This document shows, piece by piece, positions 26,197 through 34,635 of a DNA stretch of 64,000 nt; the stretch's first letter is position 1; each line of letters opens with the position of its first letter. The notes under the pieces are model-generated. The model was not told the origin of the DNA and searched no databases. It was given only the letters and a program-made list of their open reading frames with translations. The translations under genes and the position numbers were made by a program. This stretch comes from Vicinamibacterales bacterium (GTDB taxonomy: Bacteria > Acidobacteriota > Vicinamibacteria > Vicinamibacterales > UBA8438), in NCBI GenBank assembly GCA_958296065.1, contig CATQHX010000077.1:1-64000 (forward strand). Direction: 5' to 3'.

Positions 26197-28685
26197 TGCT
26201 CTCGCGCCTTCCTCATCTGAAACGGCGTGCTCTCGACGATGCCGAGGATCAGCGACGACCAGCGGTAGTCGTCCGCCTCGGCCTGCCGCACGATGCGCCG
26301 AATCCACGGGAGGTCGTAGTACTCCACCCCGCGGCCGAGCCCGTAAGTCAGCAGCTTTTCGGTGACGGTGCCGACGAACTCCTCGCGGTTGGCGAGCAGC
26401 ATCTCACGCACGCTCGCCGGTCCGTTCAGCTCCCGCCCGCTGGGCAGGGTGCCGGAGGTCTGCTCCACCGGCAGCTCCCGGTAGCCGCCAATGGCGTCGA
26501 AACTCTCGAGCGCGAAGCCGAGCGGATCCATGCGGACGTGGCAGCTCGCGCAGACCGGGTCGGTCCGGTGCCTTTCCATGCGCTCGCGGACCGAGCGCGG
26601 GCGGCTCTCGGGATTCGACGGATCGGCCACCGAATCCGAATCCTCAAGTCCCGGCACGTCGGCCGGCGGCGGCGGCGGCGGTGCCCCGAGCAGGTTCTCC
26701 AGCACCCAGACGCCCCGCTTCACCGGCGAGGTCCGGTTGGCGTAGGAGGTCGCGGTCAGCACGCTCCCCTGGCCCAGGATGCCGCGGCGCCGCTCGTCCG
26801 GCAGCATCACGCGCCGGAAGTGATTGCCCGCGACGCCGGAGATGCCGTAGTGCTTCGCGAGCCGCTCGTTGGCGTAGGTATAGTCGGAGGTCAGCACCTC
26901 GATGACGCTGCGGTCTTCCTTGATCTGGCTCTCGAACCAGAGCTCGGTCTCGCGCGTGAACGCCTCGCGCAGGTTGCCGTCGAACTCCGGGAACGCGACC
27001 GGGTCGGGCTTTACCGACCGCATGTTGCGCAGGAAGAGCCATTGGCCGGCGAAGTTGTCGACCAGGGCCTCCGCCTTCGGATCGGCCAGCATCCGCCGCA
27101 CCTGGGCGCCGAGCACGCCTTCGTCGCGCAACGACCCGCTCGCGGCCACGTCCAGCAGATCGTCGTCCGGAATGCTGCTCCAGAGGAAGAACGACAGGCG
27201 CGACGCCAGCTCCAGATCGGCGATGCGGTACGACTCACCCGGCGCGGCAGCGACCGGATCCTGCTCGATGCGGAACAGGAACTCCGGATCGACCAGGATG
27301 GCGCGCAACGCGAACTCGACGCCCGACTCGAAGCCGCCCTTCGCGTGCCCCACGTCGTAGAACGCCATCAGGGCAGCCACGTCGTCGTCGGTGACCGGGC
27401 GCCGGAACGCGCGCCGGGCGAGCGTGCCCAGTATCTCCTCCGCGCAGGCCGGCTCCGCCGCCGGGCCGTCCGGCAGACAGGTGAAGATCCGCTCGCGGCT
27501 TGGTGTGGCGGCGTCCGCCGTCGCCGTGGCGCCGTTGAACGGCCCCTCGACCTCGACGATCCAGACCGCCATCGGCGCGTCCCGATCGCCCGCGTAGTGG
27601 TAGGTCTCGGCCGCACTGATCGGCTCGAGCACGCCTTCGGGCAACGCGCTCCGGCGCAGGAACGACAACGCGACCTCGCGCATCCCCGCCTGCACCGGCA
27701 TGCGGAAGCGCAGGTCGGCATCGGCGTTGCGCTCGTAGGGCGTGAGGTTGAAGACGGCGTTCCAGGCCTCTCGCTGTCCATCGGCGCCGATCTCGAAGCG
27801 TGCGACGCGGGCACGGTCGAGCCGCACCTCCAGCGTGTTCCGGCGCTGCAACCCCTTGATGGCGTCGCCGTGCGTCCGCTCCAGCGTCACCCTGAACTCG
27901 TACTCCCCGTCGACCGGAAAGTAGTGCCGGGTCGCGAACCCGCCGCGGCTGCCGAACGGTTGCAGCTCGCTCATCCGCGCGTGCTGCATCAGCACCGGTG
28001 AAGTGGTGTAGGCCGCGGTCGTGGACCGGATCGACGGGTCGCCGACCGCCGTCTCCGCGATCTTCCCCGCCGCGAGCATGTAGCGTTCGAGCAGGGACGG
28101 CGACAGCGACAGGACGTCCGCAATGTTGTCGAAGCCGTAGCTCAGGTCGTCGGCCGGCAGCAGCTCGCGGCCGTCGATCTCCAGGGCCAGCAGGTCCCGG
28201 ATGGCGTTGGTGTACTCCGTCCGGTTGAGCCGGTGCACCGTCTCCGTCCCCGGGTTCACGTCGGCGGCGGCGGCGTGGTCGAGCTCGGTCTCGATCCACT
28301 CGACGAACGCCACGTAGGTCGCGTCGTCGGGACGCGGACGGCGCGGCGGCGGCATCTCGCGCGCGCGCAGCTTGCGGATCACCTTCTCCCAGGTCTCGGC
28401 GGCTGCCCCCATGTGCCCCATGTCGAGCGACTCGAGCGTCAGCCCGGCCGTCTGCAGACGGTCGTTGTGGCAGGTGGCGCAGTAGCGGTCCAGAACGGCC
28501 CGGTACTCGGCGCTCTCGGCGGTCGCTGCCGGGGCCGTACCGGCCGTGTTGGACGGCACGGGGACGGCCTCGGGCCCCTGGCCGGCCGCGTGAGCCGGCG
28601 TCGGCGCAACGAGCAAAGCCGCCAGAGCGAATACTGCCGCCGATGCGCACAAACGTCGGAATATCGCCAACACTGGACGCCTCAC
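26193..28685 (-). CDS. Secreted cytochrome c-like DUF1587/1595/1592/1588/1585 protein (cassette B)
   Basis: An 830-residue paralogue of the gene at 6092. Signal peptide (about residues 1-33, ending AHAAG), a Pro/Ala-rich linker, the first haem motif CATCH at 69-73, DUF1587 (MPPPRRPRPDDATY), a beta-rich insert, DUF1595, DUF1592 (ELASRLSFFLWSSIPDDD), and DUF1588/1585 with the second haem motif CASCH before MDPLGFALESFDA. It should be a periplasmic or surface dihaem protein. The insert of about 100 residues in the middle is the part least like the paralogues and may carry specificity. It heads the cassette B operon. Confidence 0.9.
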   Translation of the reverse strand: MRRPVLAIFRRLCASAAVFALAALLVAPTPAHAAGQGPEAVPVPSNTAGTAPAATAESAEYRAVLDRYCATCHNDRLQTAGLTLESLDMGHMGAAAETWEKVIRKLRAREMPPPRRPRPDDATYVAFVEWIETELDHAAAADVNPGTETVHRLNRTEYTNAIRDLLALEIDGRELLPADDLSYGFDNIADVLSLSPSLLERYMLAAGKIAETAVGDPSIRSTTAAYTTSPVLMQHARMSELQPFGSRGGFATRHYFPVDGEYEFRVTLERTHGDAIKGLQRRNTLEVRLDRARVARFEIGADGQREAWNAVFNLTPYERNADADLRFRMPVQAGMREVALSFLRRSALPEGVLEPISAAETYHYAGDRDAPMAVWIVEVEGPFNGATATADAATPSRERIFTCLPDGPAAEPACAEEILGTLARRAFRRPVTDDDVAALMAFYDVGHAKGGFESGVEFALRAILVDPEFLFRIEQDPVAAAPGESYRIADLELASRLSFFLWSSIPDDDLLDVAASGSLRDEGVLGAQVRRMLADPKAEALVDNFAGQWLFLRNMRSVKPDPVAFPEFDGNLREAFTRETELWFESQIKEDRSVIEVLTSDYTYANERLAKHYGISGVAGNHFRRVMLPDERRRGILGQGSVLTATSYANRTSPVKRGVWVLENLLGAPPPPPPADVPGLEDSDSVADPSNPESRPRSVRERMERHRTDPVCASCHVRMDPLGFALESFDAIGGYRELPVEQTSGTLPSGRELNGPASVREMLLANREEFVGTVTEKLLTYGLGRGVEYYDLPWIRRIVRQAEADDYRWSSLILGIVESTPFQMRKAREQ

Positions 28686-28851
28686 TCTCCGGATGGCGGC
28701 GGGATCAGCCCCAAGCTATCCGTGCATTATCCGGATCGCCCACCGCCGGTGTCAAGATGTGCACCCGGCCGTGCGACAGTCGACTGGCCCGCCGCGGCAG
28801 CCTCCCGAGGCAGGCCGCGATTGCCCAGCCTACAGCTGACCAGGAAAGCGG

Positions 28852-28857
28852 TATGCT
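28852..28857 (+). promoter_or_regulatory. Putative -10 element (TATGCT) before the protease gene
   Basis: TATGCT lies 35 bases before the protease ATG. No good -35 box is visible. Position and form match other -10-like elements in this window. Confidence 0.35.
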
Positions 28858-28892
28858 GCCATCGTCGCGACGAGCACCGTGGAGGAGCTTCC

Positions 28893-30890
28893 ATGCGCAA
28901 TTCGACTACGAGCAAGGGACTTGCCGAGCGCGACTCGGATGCCGGCACAAGCGCCGGCAGGTCAGGTGCGGCCCAGCACCGGCAAGCCGAATGCGGCGGC
29001 GACGCACGACGCACGACGACGACTCTCATCCGCGTTCGCCGGGCGAACCGATGCGGCGCCCCCTTGCTCGCCTGCGTGCTGGCGGGTGCGCTCGGCGGCA
29101 ACGCCCAGGGCACCCAGGTGCGGGGCCTCTTCATCGACGTCGAGCCGGCGCCCGCGGCGGCGACGGCCGGAACGGAGACGGGCGCCCGCGAGCGGTTCGT
29201 GGGGATCGATCCTGACCTCCTCGAGACGGCCCGCGTGGAAGCCGGGCGAGCGGGCGCGACGCCGGTGCTGCGGCTGAACCTGTTCGACGACGTCGTGCTC
29301 GACGCGATCGTCGACCATACCGCGCCGACCTCGGCCGGCTATTCGCTGTCGGGTCGCATCGAGGGAGCCCCGTCCGGCTCCGTGACCCTGGTGGTGAACG
29401 GAGACGTGATCGCGGGCACCGTGCGGACTCCCGCGTTCATCTACAGGATTCGGACTGCCGACGACGGCGTGCTGGCGATTTCGGCCATCGATCCGTCGAC
29501 GATTCCGCCGGGCGGCCAGCCGCAGTCGCCGCTCTCGCCGCAGGCGCCGCAGCCACCCGCGCGGAACTCACCGATCATGGCGCCGATTCCCGACGCGCGG
29601 CGGCCCGACGCCGCCCCATCCACGAGCGACGCCGAGGACGGGTCGCAGATCGGCCTGCTCTTCGTCTACACCCCGGCCGCGCGGGAGGCCGAGGGCGGAG
29701 ATGCCCAGATCCGGGCGCTGCTCGAACTCTATGCCGCCGAGACGAACAGGTCCTACTTCGACAGCGGCGTGATCCAGCGCGTCTACGTGGCACTGGCAAG
29801 AGAGCTGGACTACGTCGAGGTGGCGGGGGACGGACTCGACGACCTGCACCGCCTCCAGGATCCGGACGACGGCCACCTCGACGAGGCCCACACGCTGCGC
29901 GACCGCCACTCGGCGGACATCGTGGGCCTGGTCACCGCCGGCGACAACCAGTACGGAGGCCGCGCATACCAGATGTCGGATCCATCGGACGACTTCGAGG
30001 CGTTGGCTGCCCTCTACGTCGATCACGAAGCCGGCGCCAGCACTGTCGCGCACGAGCTGGGCCACATCATGGGGCTGCACCACGACCGGTACGAGGAACG
30101 CGTCTGCTCGTGGTGCGAGGAAATACAGGACAGAGACCTGAGCCAATACAAGCCGTATCCGTACAGCTTCGGCTACGTGAACCAGCGCGCGTTCGAGCCG
30201 GACGCGCCGCTGGCCAGCCGCTGGCGCACGATCATGGCCTACGGCACGCAGTGCGGCGACCAGGGTGACCACTTCCGTTGCCAGAGTCTGTTCCGCTTCT
30301 CCAATCCGGACCAGACCCGCAACGGAGATCCGCTGGGCGTGCCGGGCAGCGAGCCGTCGACGGATGTCGCGGGGCCGGCGGACGCCCGTCGCACCCTCAA
30401 CGAGACGCGTACGATCGTGGCGAACTTCCGGACGGCGCCCTGCCTGGGCGCCGGCGGATCGCCGCGCATCCGGCTCCAGGCCAGCAACGGCCAGTTCGTC
30501 ACCGCGGAGCGAAACGGGGGCGGCGCTGTGAACGCGAACAGGACAGAGGCGGGCGCCTGGGAGCATTTCCAACTGGTGGATACGGACGGCGGCTGCGTGG
30601 AGGCGGACGACACGGTGTACATCCATACCTCGGACAACTTCTACCTGCGGGCCGAAGGCGGCGGCGGGTCCACGCTGGATGCGACCGGAGCACAGGCCGG
30701 GCCGTGGGAGCGATTCACCCTGCGCCGCCATGGCGGCGGGGGTGCGGTCCGCAGCGGCGACTACGTAACGCTCCAGGCGCCGAGCGGCCACTACATCGTG
30801 GCGGAGACGGGGGGCGGCGGCGCCGTAAACGCCGACCGTGACACCGCCGGCGCCTGGGAACGGTTCCGGATCACCGTTCCTCCGAACTAG
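28893..30890 (+). CDS. Secreted metzincin-type zinc metalloprotease with beta-trefoil-like repeats
   Basis: A protein of 665 residues. The ATG at 28893 has GGAGGAG six bases upstream. After an unusually long charged N-terminus, a hydrophobic segment near residues 55-70 (PLLACVLAGALGG) is the export signal. A propeptide-like region and Pro-rich linker (about 200-245) precede the catalytic domain, which has the extended zinc motif HELGHIMGLHHD at 387-398 and a Met-turn in TIMAYG at Met448, diagnostic of metzincins of the reprolysin-like group. The C-terminal 170 residues hold three fascin/ricin-like beta-trefoil repeats with the GGGGAVNA...AGxWExF pattern. It is probably a secreted protease with a carbohydrate- or protein-binding tail. 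Confidence 0.85.
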   Translation: MRNSTTSKGLAERDSDAGTSAGRSGAAQHRQAECGGDARRTTTTLIRVRRANRCGAPLLACVLAGALGGNAQGTQVRGLFIDVEPAPAAATAGTETGARERFVGIDPDLLETARVEAGRAGATPVLRLNLFDDVVLDAIVDHTAPTSAGYSLSGRIEGAPSGSVTLVVNGDVIAGTVRTPAFIYRIRTADDGVLAISAIDPSTIPPGGQPQSPLSPQAPQPPARNSPIMAPIPDARRPDAAPSTSDAEDGSQIGLLFVYTPAAREAEGGDAQIRALLELYAAETNRSYFDSGVIQRVYVALARELDYVEVAGDGLDDLHRLQDPDDGHLDEAHTLRDRHSADIVGLVTAGDNQYGGRAYQMSDPSDDFEALAALYVDHEAGASTVAHELGHIMGLHHDRYEERVCSWCEEIQDRDLSQYKPYPYSFGYVNQRAFEPDAPLASRWRTIMAYGTQCGDQGDHFRCQSLFRFSNPDQTRNGDPLGVPGSEPSTDVAGPADARRTLNETRTIVANFRTAPCLGAGGSPRIRLQASNGQFVTAERNGGGAVNANRTEAGAWEHFQLVDTDGGCVEADDTVYIHTSDNFYLRAEGGGGSTLDATGAQAGPWERFTLRRHGGGGAVRSGDYVTLQAPSGHYIVAETGGGGAVNADRDTAGAWERFRITVPPN

Positions 30891-30922
30891 GAGTCTGCGC
30901 CGCAGAAGCGGGGCAGACTCCT
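30889..30922 (+). terminator. Strong hairpin at the end of the protease gene
   Basis: AGGAGTCTGC (30889-30898) pairs perfectly with GCAGACTCCT (30913-30922). Inside, CCGC and GCGG close an AGAA tetraloop, leaving only a G-G mismatch. It starts within the stop codon. A related hairpin sits at the stop of the DUF1552 gene at 24838. There is no T tract. Confidence 0.55.
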
Positions 30923-30981
30923 GGTCAGGCCCGGTTGGGCGGCAAGCGGAGCCGCAGGCGACGATTGTCGGGCCAGGAAGG

Positions 30982-30994
30982 CTAGGAGTCTGCG
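30982..30994 (+). repeat. Partial third copy of the stop-codon hairpin repeat
   Basis: TAGGAGTCTGCG repeats the first 12 bases of the element found at 30888 and, on the other strand, at 24840. It lies in the 208-base space between the convergent protease and secreted-protein genes, which otherwise holds nothing recognisable. Confidence 0.45.
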
Positions 30995-31098
30995 ACGCGC
31001 GCTGGTCCTCGCTGCCGGTTCAGCAGCGTGCGTCCCACGGCCGCCCCGCCGGGGCCCCGTCGCTGCAAGCCCGATGGGGCCCCGAACCCGGACTCTCA

Positions 31099-32085
31099 CT
31101 AGCGGGCAGAAGCCTCGGCCTGCGCACCGGCGAGGATGTTGTACAGGCCGTAGTTGCCCTCGTGGCACGCATACTCGAACAGCCGGCCGTCGGACCTCGT
31201 CATCGTCATCTCGACGCTCCAGGTGCGGGTGAACGCGGTCCGATCGTCGATCGTGAAGCGATAGAGCAGCGTGTCGGCGTCGAGCAGGCTGAAACGTTCG
31301 ACCAGATGGAGATCCGGCCCCAGAGACTCGAGCAGCTCCATGTTGGGCGCTGGGTGCGCGGTACCGAGATCCCTGAAGTTCCGGGTCTCGACGACGAGCG
31401 TGTCGCCTTCCCAGCGGCCTCGCGAGTCGCCCCGCCACTGGCGCACCTCGCCGGACAGGACCGGCTGCCCATCCAGCGGGACGAGCCGCACGTCGTTCAC
31501 CATCTCGTTGAGAATCGCGACGTGTCCCAGCGTCTGGAACAACTGCACGAAGTTGTTGTACGCGCCGGGCAGCATCGGCGGCCCGGAATTGAAGCCGAGG
31601 ATGCACCGCTCGTCCACGTCGCGGTCCTCCGGACCGGCGTTCCGGCCGCGCGCCTCCTCGCGGGCGGCCATCCGCGCCCTGCCTTCGGGCATGTAGGAAG
31701 GCAGGCGCCCGTCCGGCGGGTCGACGATGAGCGACGTGCGGCGGGTCCCGACGACCCTGGTGCCGTCCGCGAACCAGAACCGGTTGTAGCTGCCGGGGTT
31801 GCCGGGGGGCGGCGCACTGTCCACCCGGGTGGCGGCCCGCGCCTCGAGCGCCGACACGTCCTCGTCGGTCAGGAACTCCCTGTCCGCCAGCTCGGCGGGT
31901 CGTTGAAGCGGCGTCAGGGAGCTGAAGTCCCACACCCCCTGCAGGTCGGGCCGACCGTCCGGGGTCCGCGGCACGGACTCCTCGGCGGACGCTGCCGGCT
32001 GCGCGGCGACGAATGCCGGCGCCAGCGCCCCCGACGCGACCACCACGAGGACGAATCGCACCACAACAGCCATTCGAACGTTCAT
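31099..32085 (-). CDS. Secreted protein of unknown function
   Basis: A 328-residue protein from the ATG at 32085, which follows GGGGAG. The signal peptide (about 1-28) contains VVVRFVLVVVASGALAPAF. The mature part begins PRTPDGRPDLQGVWDFSSLT, a phrase typical of a large family of secreted hypothetical proteins in Acidobacteria and some Proteobacteria. Further landmarks are GRWEGDTLVVETRNF and a C-terminal HEGNYGLYNIL. The central beta-strand content suggests a lipocalin-like barrel. No catalytic residues can be named. It is convergent with the protease gene. Confidence 0.8.
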   Translation of the reverse strand: MNVRMAVVVRFVLVVVASGALAPAFVAAQPAASAEESVPRTPDGRPDLQGVWDFSSLTPLQRPAELADREFLTDEDVSALEARAATRVDSAPPPGNPGSYNRFWFADGTRVVGTRRTSLIVDPPDGRLPSYMPEGRARMAAREEARGRNAGPEDRDVDERCILGFNSGPPMLPGAYNNFVQLFQTLGHVAILNEMVNDVRLVPLDGQPVLSGEVRQWRGDSRGRWEGDTLVVETRNFRDLGTAHPAPNMELLESLGPDLHLVERFSLLDADTLLYRFTIDDRTAFTRTWSVEMTMTRSDGRLFEYACHEGNYGLYNILAGAQAEASAR

Positions 32086-32266
32086 CTGGAACTCCCCTTT
32101 CGCCACCACGATCCCGCTGCTTCAGAGAACAGCCTAGCAGGAACCGCCGCCCCCGGAGAACGCCCCCGCCGACATCCGAGCCGGCGCACGCGAAGGGCGG
32201 CCGCACGACCGTCGGCAACCCACTCGCTCCGGTCGAACACGAACGTCCGTCCAGCGTGTCTTGCGA

Positions 32267-32296
32267 TTGAGCGGCCGGACGACGGCGGACTATAAT
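32267..32296 (+). promoter_or_regulatory. Putative promoter, nearly leaderless
   Basis: TTGAGC (32267-32272) and a perfect TATAAT (32291-32296) are 18 bases apart. The ATG at 32306 is only nine bases beyond the -10 box, so the transcript would begin within a few bases of the start codon. TATAATCGGC is shared with the site at 17236. Confidence 0.55.
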
Positions 32297-32305
32297 CGGC
32301 TGCAA

Positions 32306-33148
32306 ATGCGTGTGCTCACCGCAATTGCCGTCGGCCTGCCGGCCGCTCTGCTCGCGATGCCGCTCGTCGCCGCCGGGCAGTCACGCGACGCCCCAATCCC
32401 GCACGATGTCGGACAAAGCGCGAGCCCGTCGTTCGAGGGCTGGTATCCCAACGACGACGGCACGTTCTCGCTGTCGTTCGGCTACTTCAACCGCAACTAC
32501 GAGCAAACGCTCGACATCCCCATCGGCCCGGACAACCACTTCGCACCGGGACCGGCAGACAGCGGACAGCCGACGCACCTGCTGCCGCGACGGCAGACCG
32601 GCGTGTTCACGGTGGTGGTTCCCGCCGATTTCGGCGACCGGACGCGGACCTGGTCGCTGACCGCCGGCGGCGAGACGTTCGCCGTCCCCGGCCACCTGCG
32701 GCCGGAGTGGCGGATCGATGCGCTGGAAGAAGTCACCAGCGGCAATCGGCCACCGGAGCTCTCCTTCGACGTCGACGAAGGCGAACCTCGGATCGGCCAG
32801 GGTCCCGGCGGCGTCAGACGGTCGCTGACCGCGACGGCCGGGACGCCGATGACGCTCGCGATCCGGGTGCGGGACGATCGGGTCCAGAAGCAAAGTCTGC
32901 AGGGACGTCCGACCCGCATGGGCCTCGTCTGGAGCAAGTACCGCGGTCCGGGAGCGCTACAGATCGCAGATTCGACGCCCGCCATCCCGGAGCACGGGCT
33001 TGCGACGACCAGCGTCACCTTCAGCGAGCCGGGGACCTACGTTCTGCGTGCGCTGGCCTGGGACGACTCGGGCGGGCCGGGAGCGATCATGGCCGGCGGC
33101 TTCCAGTGCTGCTGGACCAACGCATACGTCGACGTTCGTGTAGAGTGA
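32306..33148 (+). CDS. Secreted beta-rich protein, paralogue of the gene at 37080
   Basis: A 280-residue exported protein (signal about 1-22). The mature part opens PSFEGWYPNDDGTFSLSFGY, followed by FNRNYEQTLDIPIGPDN and a QPTHLLPRRQ string; near-identical phrases occur in the protein at 37080. Two beta-sandwich-like domains seem likely, the second ending in an Ig-like FSEPGTYVLRALAWDDSGG. It precedes a cytochrome c/copper monooxygenase gene by 99 bases, just as its paralogue adjoins the second copy, so the two proteins probably act together in the envelope. Function unknown. Confidence 0.75.
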   Translation: MRVLTAIAVGLPAALLAMPLVAAGQSRDAPIPHDVGQSASPSFEGWYPNDDGTFSLSFGYFNRNYEQTLDIPIGPDNHFAPGPADSGQPTHLLPRRQTGVFTVVVPADFGDRTRTWSLTAGGETFAVPGHLRPEWRIDALEEVTSGNRPPELSFDVDEGEPRIGQGPGGVRRSLTATAGTPMTLAIRVRDDRVQKQSLQGRPTRMGLVWSKYRGPGALQIADSTPAIPEHGLATTSVTFSEPGTYVLRALAWDDSGGPGAIMAGGFQCCWTNAYVDVRVE

Positions 33149-33154
33149 GCGATT

Positions 33155-33220
33155 CCGGCCGCGGGTGCGGCCACGACCGGCGGCGGGTGCGGCCACGACC
33201 GGCCGCGGACGCGGCCATAG
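33155..33220. repeat. Three tandem copies of a 22-base repeat
   Basis: Three adjoining 22-base units, each built around GCGGCCACGA or a variant, fill the space between the secreted protein and the monooxygenase gene. Units one and two differ by one base; unit three has several changes. They start just after the upstream stop codon, so a slipped-strand repeat is the simplest reading. Confidence 0.6.
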
Positions 33221-33247
33221 CGAGACGTGACAAGCGGAGAGACAGTC

Positions 33248-34582
33248 ATGAAGACGCACAGGCTCGTGCTCGCGGCGATTATGTGGATGCTGGCCGGCGG
33301 CGCCCTGCCGGCGACGGCGCAGACGACCGACACGGACGACGTGACGTTCGCCCGTGACGTCGCGCCGATCCTCCAGCGAAGCTGTCAGGCGTGCCATCGC
33401 AGTGGCAGCATGGCGCCGATGTCGCTGGTGACCTACCAGGAGGTGCGGCCCTGGGCGCGCGCCATCCGCGAGAAGGTGGCCGAGCGCAGCATGCCGCCGT
33501 GGCACATCGACAAGACGGTCGGCATCCGCGACTTCGCCAACGACATCTCCCTGAGCGACGCCGAGGTCGACGCGGTGGTGCGCTGGGTCGACGCAGGCGC
33601 GCCGCTCGGCAACCCGGCCGACATGCCGCCGCCCATCGCGTGGCCGGCCGACGACATCTGGCGCCTCGCCGACAAGTACGAGGAGCTCGGCGAACCGGAC
33701 CTCGTGGTCCACTCGACCCCGTGGACGCAGCCGGCGGAGGGCCAGGACCAGTGGTACCAGCCGGTCGTCGAGACCGGGCTGACCGAGGATCGCTGGGTCA
33801 AGGCGCTCGAGGTCCGACCGTCGCTGCAGGGCCGTCCCATCGTGCACCATGCCGTGACCTACCTGATGCAGGAGGAGAGCCCCGAGGACTTCGAAGCGGC
33901 CGTCGACGTGCCGGGCACCGGCTCCTACTTCACCGAGTTCGCGGTCGGAAAGATCGGCGACGTCTTCCGCGAGAACACCGGCAAGCTGCTCAAGGCCGGC
34001 TCGAAAATCCGCTACGACCTGCACTACCACTCGGTGGGCGAGGAGATCACGGACTCTACCGAGCTCGGCATCTGGCTGTACCCGAAGGGCTACGTGCCGA
34101 AGTACCGCGTCTACGCGCAGGCGATGGGCGTGCGGCAGGCGATGCAGACCCTCGACATCCCGCCCGGCCAGGTGACCGAGCACGAGGCATTCGTCCCGCT
34201 GCGGTTCCCGGCGCGGCTCGAGAACTTCCAGCCGCACATGCACATCCGCGGCAAGTCGCTGGCGATGGAAGCGATCTACCCGAACGGCCGGACCGAGATG
34301 CTCAGTTACGTCGACAAGTTCGACTTCAACTGGCACGTCAACTACGTCTACGCCGACCACTCCGCCCCGGTCCTGCCGGCCGGCACGGTCATCAAGATCA
34401 CCGCGTGGCACGACAACACGGCGGGCAACCGCGCGAATCCGGACCCGACGCAGTGGGTCGGCTGGGGCCAACGCAGCTACGACGACATGTACCACGCGCA
34501 CGTGAACGTGGTGTACCTCACCGACGACGACTACGAGCAGATCATCGCGGAGCGGACCGCGGCGACAAACAACGACGAGTAG
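33248..34582 (+). CDS. Exported cytochrome c / copper monooxygenase-like protein
   Basis: A 444-residue protein from the ATG at 33248 (GGAGA upstream), with a signal peptide (about 1-25). A cytochrome c-like domain carries CQACH at residues 46-50 and MSLVTYQEVRPWA. The C-terminal 250 residues resemble copper type II ascorbate-dependent monooxygenases: HH at 200-201 in IVHHAVTYLM, HYHS near 260, and the HMH pair at 330-332 in PHMHIRG. Such domains hydroxylate C-H bonds with electrons, here plausibly passed by the haem domain. The substrate is unknown. A paralogue is encoded on the other strand at 37991. Confidence 0.8.
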   Translation: MKTHRLVLAAIMWMLAGGALPATAQTTDTDDVTFARDVAPILQRSCQACHRSGSMAPMSLVTYQEVRPWARAIREKVAERSMPPWHIDKTVGIRDFANDISLSDAEVDAVVRWVDAGAPLGNPADMPPPIAWPADDIWRLADKYEELGEPDLVVHSTPWTQPAEGQDQWYQPVVETGLTEDRWVKALEVRPSLQGRPIVHHAVTYLMQEESPEDFEAAVDVPGTGSYFTEFAVGKIGDVFRENTGKLLKAGSKIRYDLHYHSVGEEITDSTELGIWLYPKGYVPKYRVYAQAMGVRQAMQTLDIPPGQVTEHEAFVPLRFPARLENFQPHMHIRGKSLAMEAIYPNGRTEMLSYVDKFDFNWHVNYVYADHSAPVLPAGTVIKITAWHDNTAGNRANPDPTQWVGWGQRSYDDMYHAHVNVVYLTDDDYEQIIAERTAATNNDE

Positions 34583-34635
34583 CAGGCCGGCGCCTTCGAC
34601 GGCGAGAGTCGCTTCGCAGGCAGGAGCCCGCCGAG

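Noticed and set aside
28233..28892. Upstream extension of the protease frame
   Set aside because: The extension is the mirror of the DUF1592 gene; the ATG at 28893 has GGAGGAG at the right distance and starts the true protein.
33155..33220. Tandem repeats as a CRISPR array
   Set aside because: The three 22-base units adjoin without spacers and no cas gene is near.
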